35,734 nucleotides of DNA, taken from NCBI GenBank assembly GCA_021817825.1, contig JAKAFS010000037.1, forward strand, positions 1-35,734, given 5' to 3'. Below are positions 33,513 to 35,734 of this stretch, in pieces. Within the stretch, counting starts at the first letter, position 1. Every line of letters begins with the position of its first letter. A program made the translations under genes and the position numbers. The DNA is from Deltaproteobacteria bacterium. Lineage in GTDB: Bacteria > Desulfobacterota > Syntrophia > Syntrophales > UBA5619. The notes beneath the pieces were generated by a model that saw only the letters and a list, made by a program, of their open reading frames with translations, ran no database searches and had not been told where the DNA came from.

Positions 33513-34856
33513 ATGAACCGCAATATCCTTTTCATCAATCCTTGGATCTATGACTTTTCTGCCTATGACTGCTGGAATCAACCGATCGGGCTTCTCTCCC
33601 TGGCGTCGCTCCTGAGGGAAAACGGCTGGAACGGTTACTTCCTGGACTGTCTCGATCCTTACCATCCCGCCATGCAGAACGATCAGACACATCCCCCGCC
33701 AAAGCGCAGGAGCTCCGGCGAAGGCAAGTATGCAATGGAATATGTGCCCAAACCCACGGCCCTGAATCAGGTTCCCAGAAATTATCACCGCTACGGGATC
33801 ACGCCTGATCTGTTTCTGAGCTCCATCGCGTCGATGCCCAAGCCGGACCTGGTCATGGTCACATCGATGATGACCTACTGGTATCCCGGCGTTTTCGAAG
33901 TCATCAAACTGATCCGCCAGGCAATTCCCGGGGCTCCCGTCATTCTGGGGGGAAACTACGTGACGCTCTGCCCTCAACATGCCTCCCGGTCGGGAGCCGA
34001 CTTTTGCATCGCCGGACCGGCTGAGGATTCCCTTCCCGAGCTTATGAAAACGCTCTGCAATCAAGACCTACAGGTTCTGCCCGATCCGGATCGCCTCGAT
34101 TCCTATCCCTACCCCGCTTTCGATCTTCTCTCTCATCCCGTCCAGGTCCCGATCATGACCTCCCGCGGTTGTCCTTACCGCTGTAGTTACTGTGCCTCGC
34201 ACCTCACTACCGACCATTTTCGCCGCAGAGAACCGCTGGGCGTGGCCAATGAGATCGAGCATTGGCATCGTACGCTGGGAATAAATCATTTTTCGTTTTA
34301 CGATGATGCCCTCCTCGTCCATCCCCAGGAGATGGCGATCCCGCTTCTCAAGGAATTGATTCACAGGAAGTTACCGATTCAATTCCACTGTCCAAACGGA
34401 CTTCATCTCCGGGAGATTACGGCAGAGGTCAGCACCCTTATGCACAAGGCGGGTTTCAGAACCATTCGTTTCGGTTTCGAAACCTCAGACCGCATTCGCC
34501 AGAAAACAACGGGAGGAAAAGTCGATAACGATGAATTTCTTGAAGCGATTGGCCATCTGGTGCAGGCAGGATACGATCGACGCGACATCGGTGTTTACCT
34601 GCTCTGCGGTCTTCCCGGACAATCGGCACAAGAGGTGGAAGAGAGCATTCGGTTTGTGAAACAGTCGCGTGTTCGGCCCATCATTGCCGAGTATTCTCCC
34701 ATCCCGGGAACCGGTTTATGGCTCGATTCCCTGGCGGCATCGCCTTATCCGCTTGCCGATGAACCGCTTTTCCAGAACAATACGCTTCTCCCTTGCAGGA
34801 ACGATTCGCTGACCTACGCAATGTATCAGAGATTAAAGCTTCTCTGCCGGGAATGA
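33513..34856 (+). CDS. B12-binding-type radical SAM protein
   Basis: 447 residues. The N-terminal 180 residues resemble the cobalamin-binding domain of this class: FINPWIYDFSAYDCWNQPIGLLSLA at the start, VMVTSMMTYWYPG, and VILGGNYVTLCP. The radical SAM core starts at TSRGCPYRCSYCAS, whose CxxxCxxC holds the [4Fe-4S] cluster that cleaves SAM. It then has HFSFYDDALLV, RFGFETSDRIRQKTTGGK and VYLLCGLPGQSAQEVEES, typical of the class. Its substrate is unknown; relatives do methylation, ring and lipid chemistry. The ATG at 33513 has no clear ribosome site, and a possible -10 box lies only 12 bases upstream. It is divergent from EF-G and its next neighbour has its own promoter, so it may be a single-gene unit. 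Confidence 0.9.
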   Translation: MNRNILFINPWIYDFSAYDCWNQPIGLLSLASLLRENGWNGYFLDCLDPYHPAMQNDQTHPPPKRRSSGEGKYAMEYVPKPTALNQVPRNYHRYGITPDLFLSSIASMPKPDLVMVTSMMTYWYPGVFEVIKLIRQAIPGAPVILGGNYVTLCPQHASRSGADFCIAGPAEDSLPELMKTLCNQDLQVLPDPDRLDSYPYPAFDLLSHPVQVPIMTSRGCPYRCSYCASHLTTDHFRRREPLGVANEIEHWHRTLGINHFSFYDDALLVHPQEMAIPLLKELIHRKLPIQFHCPNGLHLREITAEVSTLMHKAGFRTIRFGFETSDRIRQKTTGGKVDNDEFLEAIGHLVQAGYDRRDIGVYLLCGLPGQSAQEVEESIRFVKQSRVRPIIAEYSPIPGTGLWLDSLAASPYPLADEPLFQNNTLLPCRNDSLTYAMYQRLKLLCRE

Positions 34857-34875
34857 GCGCGCACAGGGAAGATTC

Positions 34876-34904
34876 TTGACAAGTGCGTCTGGCCGGGATA
34901 TTAC
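34876..34904 (+). promoter_or_regulatory. Predicted promoter of the membrane protein-phoH unit
   Basis: TTGACA (34876-34881), a 17-base spacer and TATTAC (34899-34904) lie 19 bases after the radical SAM stop. The start would be near 34911. It probably drives the small membrane protein and the PhoH-like gene. Confidence 0.6.
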
Positions 34905-34931
34905 TACAAATAGAAACAATTTGTTAGTGTA

Positions 34932-35204
34932 ATGAGTGCTGATGGAGTGATAAAGTCAATGGGGTCATATCTCTGGTGGGTGAAAAATATCCTGATTGCC
35001 GTCATGGCTCTTTTTTTCCTCCTTTTCGGGATCGAAACACTGATCGGTGCTTTTAACCTAAAAAATCCTCTCGAATTCATCATGTACTTTTTTTCGGCCA
35101 GCCTTGTGGTTCTCGTAAGCCTCGTCGGCATCCTCTATCCGGCTTTTCAAGTCCGTGAACGACTGAAAGAGAAAAAACGGCACATTGATGATGTTCAGAT
35201 TTAA
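34932..35204 (+). CDS. Small two-helix membrane protein, unknown
   Basis: About 90 residues. Two strong membrane helices (NILIAVMALFFLLFGIETLIG and MYFFSASLVVLVSLVGILY) are joined by a short loop, and the charged tail VRERLKEKKRHIDD is likely cytoplasmic. No known family is recognised. The ATG at 34932 lacks a clear ribosome site; the ATG at 34959, with GGAG 11 bases upstream, is an alternative start that keeps both helices. It is 42 bases before the PhoH-like gene, so the two are probably cotranscribed. Confidence 0.7.
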   Translation: MSADGVIKSMGSYLWWVKNILIAVMALFFLLFGIETLIGAFNLKNPLEFIMYFFSASLVVLVSLVGILYPAFQVRERLKEKKRHIDDVQI

Positions 35205-35246
35205 GACGATTGCGGGAACGGCCATATCTTTCATTAGGTGGATCAT

Positions 35247-35734
35247 TTGCTGAAAAACAAGAATGAAGCGTTAGGTTCCGAGAAAATCGTTTTTCCCAGT
35301 AATGACTTTCTTCGTAATCTCTGCGGCGAACATGACTGCAACATCAAACTGATCGAAAGATTAGAAGCGATCAAGTTGGCCGTTCGGGGGAATGTCATTT
35401 CCCTTCTCGGCTCTCCCCACTCCATCGATCTGGCAAGGAATCTTCTCGAACAGCTATACCGTATCGGTTCCAAAGGATACCCTCTGCACCCGGCCGATAT
35501 CCAGTACGCCCACCGGATTCTGGCGGAAGACGCGAAGTCGGACCTGGAACGGATCTTTCTGGATACGGTTTTCATTTCGGCAAAAAAAAGGATCATTACG
35601 CCCAAAAGCATCGCCCAGAAGCTCTACATCGATGCGATCCGAAGCTCCGATATGGTTTTCGGCGTCGGACCGGCGGGCACGGGTAAAACCTATCTGGCCA
35701 TGGCCATGGCGATTTCCGCATTGCTGGAGAAGAA
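35247..35734 (+). CDS. phoH: PhoH-family ATPase (3' end cut by window)
   Basis: The first 162 residues of a PhoH-like protein; the rest lies beyond the window. PhoH proteins are cytoplasmic P-loop NTPases, often beside ybeY, and linked to RNA handling. The start is TTG 35247 with AGGTGG 5 bases upstream; a GTG at 35238 lacks a site. An N-terminal region (IKLIERLEAIKLAVRGNVIS, then the HPADIQYAHRILAED segment) precedes the core motif ITPKSIAQKLYIDAIRSSDM, then GVGPAGTGKTYLAMAMA, the Walker A. The frame is open to the edge. Confidence 0.9.
   Translation, partial: MLKNKNEALGSEKIVFPSNDFLRNLCGEHDCNIKLIERLEAIKLAVRGNVISLLGSPHSIDLARNLLEQLYRIGSKGYPLHPADIQYAHRILAEDAKSDLERIFLDTVFISAKKRIITPKSIAQKLYIDAIRSSDMVFGVGPAGTGKTYLAMAMAISALLEK

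Overview
The window is about 35.7 kb of GC-rich, densely coded bacterial chromosome. No insertion sequence, phage gene, tRNA, rRNA or CRISPR array was seen. The best guess for the host is an anaerobic deltaproteobacterium (Desulfobacterota, possibly near Syntrophales). This is an inference from three things: a mitochondrial-like spd-type EF-G, mannose-family PTS genes next to rimI and pyrKD, and a GH57-glycogen synthase fusion. All genes look chromosomal and intact except the first and last, which the window edges cut.

Layout. (1) 1-4.2 kb, plus strand: a 5'-truncated amidohydrolase, a secreted MuiA-like DUF4140/DUF4139 protein, and a second intact amidohydrolase of the MTA/SAH deaminase family. 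An attenuator-like RNA structure lies just before the second one. (2) 4.3-7.0 kb, minus: a 900-residue GH57-glycogen synthase fusion with its own promoter. (3) 7.1-14.7 kb, minus: a TetR-type repressor, a tripartite RND efflux pump (adaptor, pump, outer-membrane factor) and an LpxR-like outer-membrane lipid A deacylase, arranged as one operon. A perfect 18-bp palindrome sits just downstream of the tetR -10 box. (4) 14.8-21.5 kb, plus: an HrpA-type DEAH RNA helicase whose promoter is bracketed by inverted repeat arms; a cold-shock protein with a long leader; and a SLOG-like protein paired with a YbiT-type ABC-F ATPase. (5) 21.5-24.1 kb, minus: glycerol dehydrogenase, a small DUF6122-like membrane protein and a sterol desaturase-family hydroxylase. 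(6) 24.2-30.1 kb, minus: PTS IIA-IIB-IIC, rimI, pyrK, pyrD, an APH-like kinase and a HAD hydrolase, closely packed and probably one transcript from a promoter near 30.07 kb. (7) 30.3-33.3 kb, minus: EF-G followed by a RecA/KaiC-like P-loop ATPase. (8) 33.5 kb to the end, plus: a B12-binding-type radical SAM enzyme, a small two-helix membrane protein and the start of a PhoH-family ATPase.

How the genes fit together. The pump operon looks self-contained and autoregulated, with an envelope lipid A enzyme attached. EF-G, ABC-F, HrpA, cold-shock protein, RimI and PhoH all touch translation or RNA, but they sit in separate transcription units. The PTS cluster has no IID subunit and sits with pyrimidine synthesis, which hints at a regulatory role or an incomplete permease. 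No single striking new defence or mobile system was found. The most unusual items are the attenuator-like RNA before mtaD, the fused glycogen enzyme, the bracketed hrpA promoter, the SLOG/ABC-F pair and the EF-G/ATPase pair.
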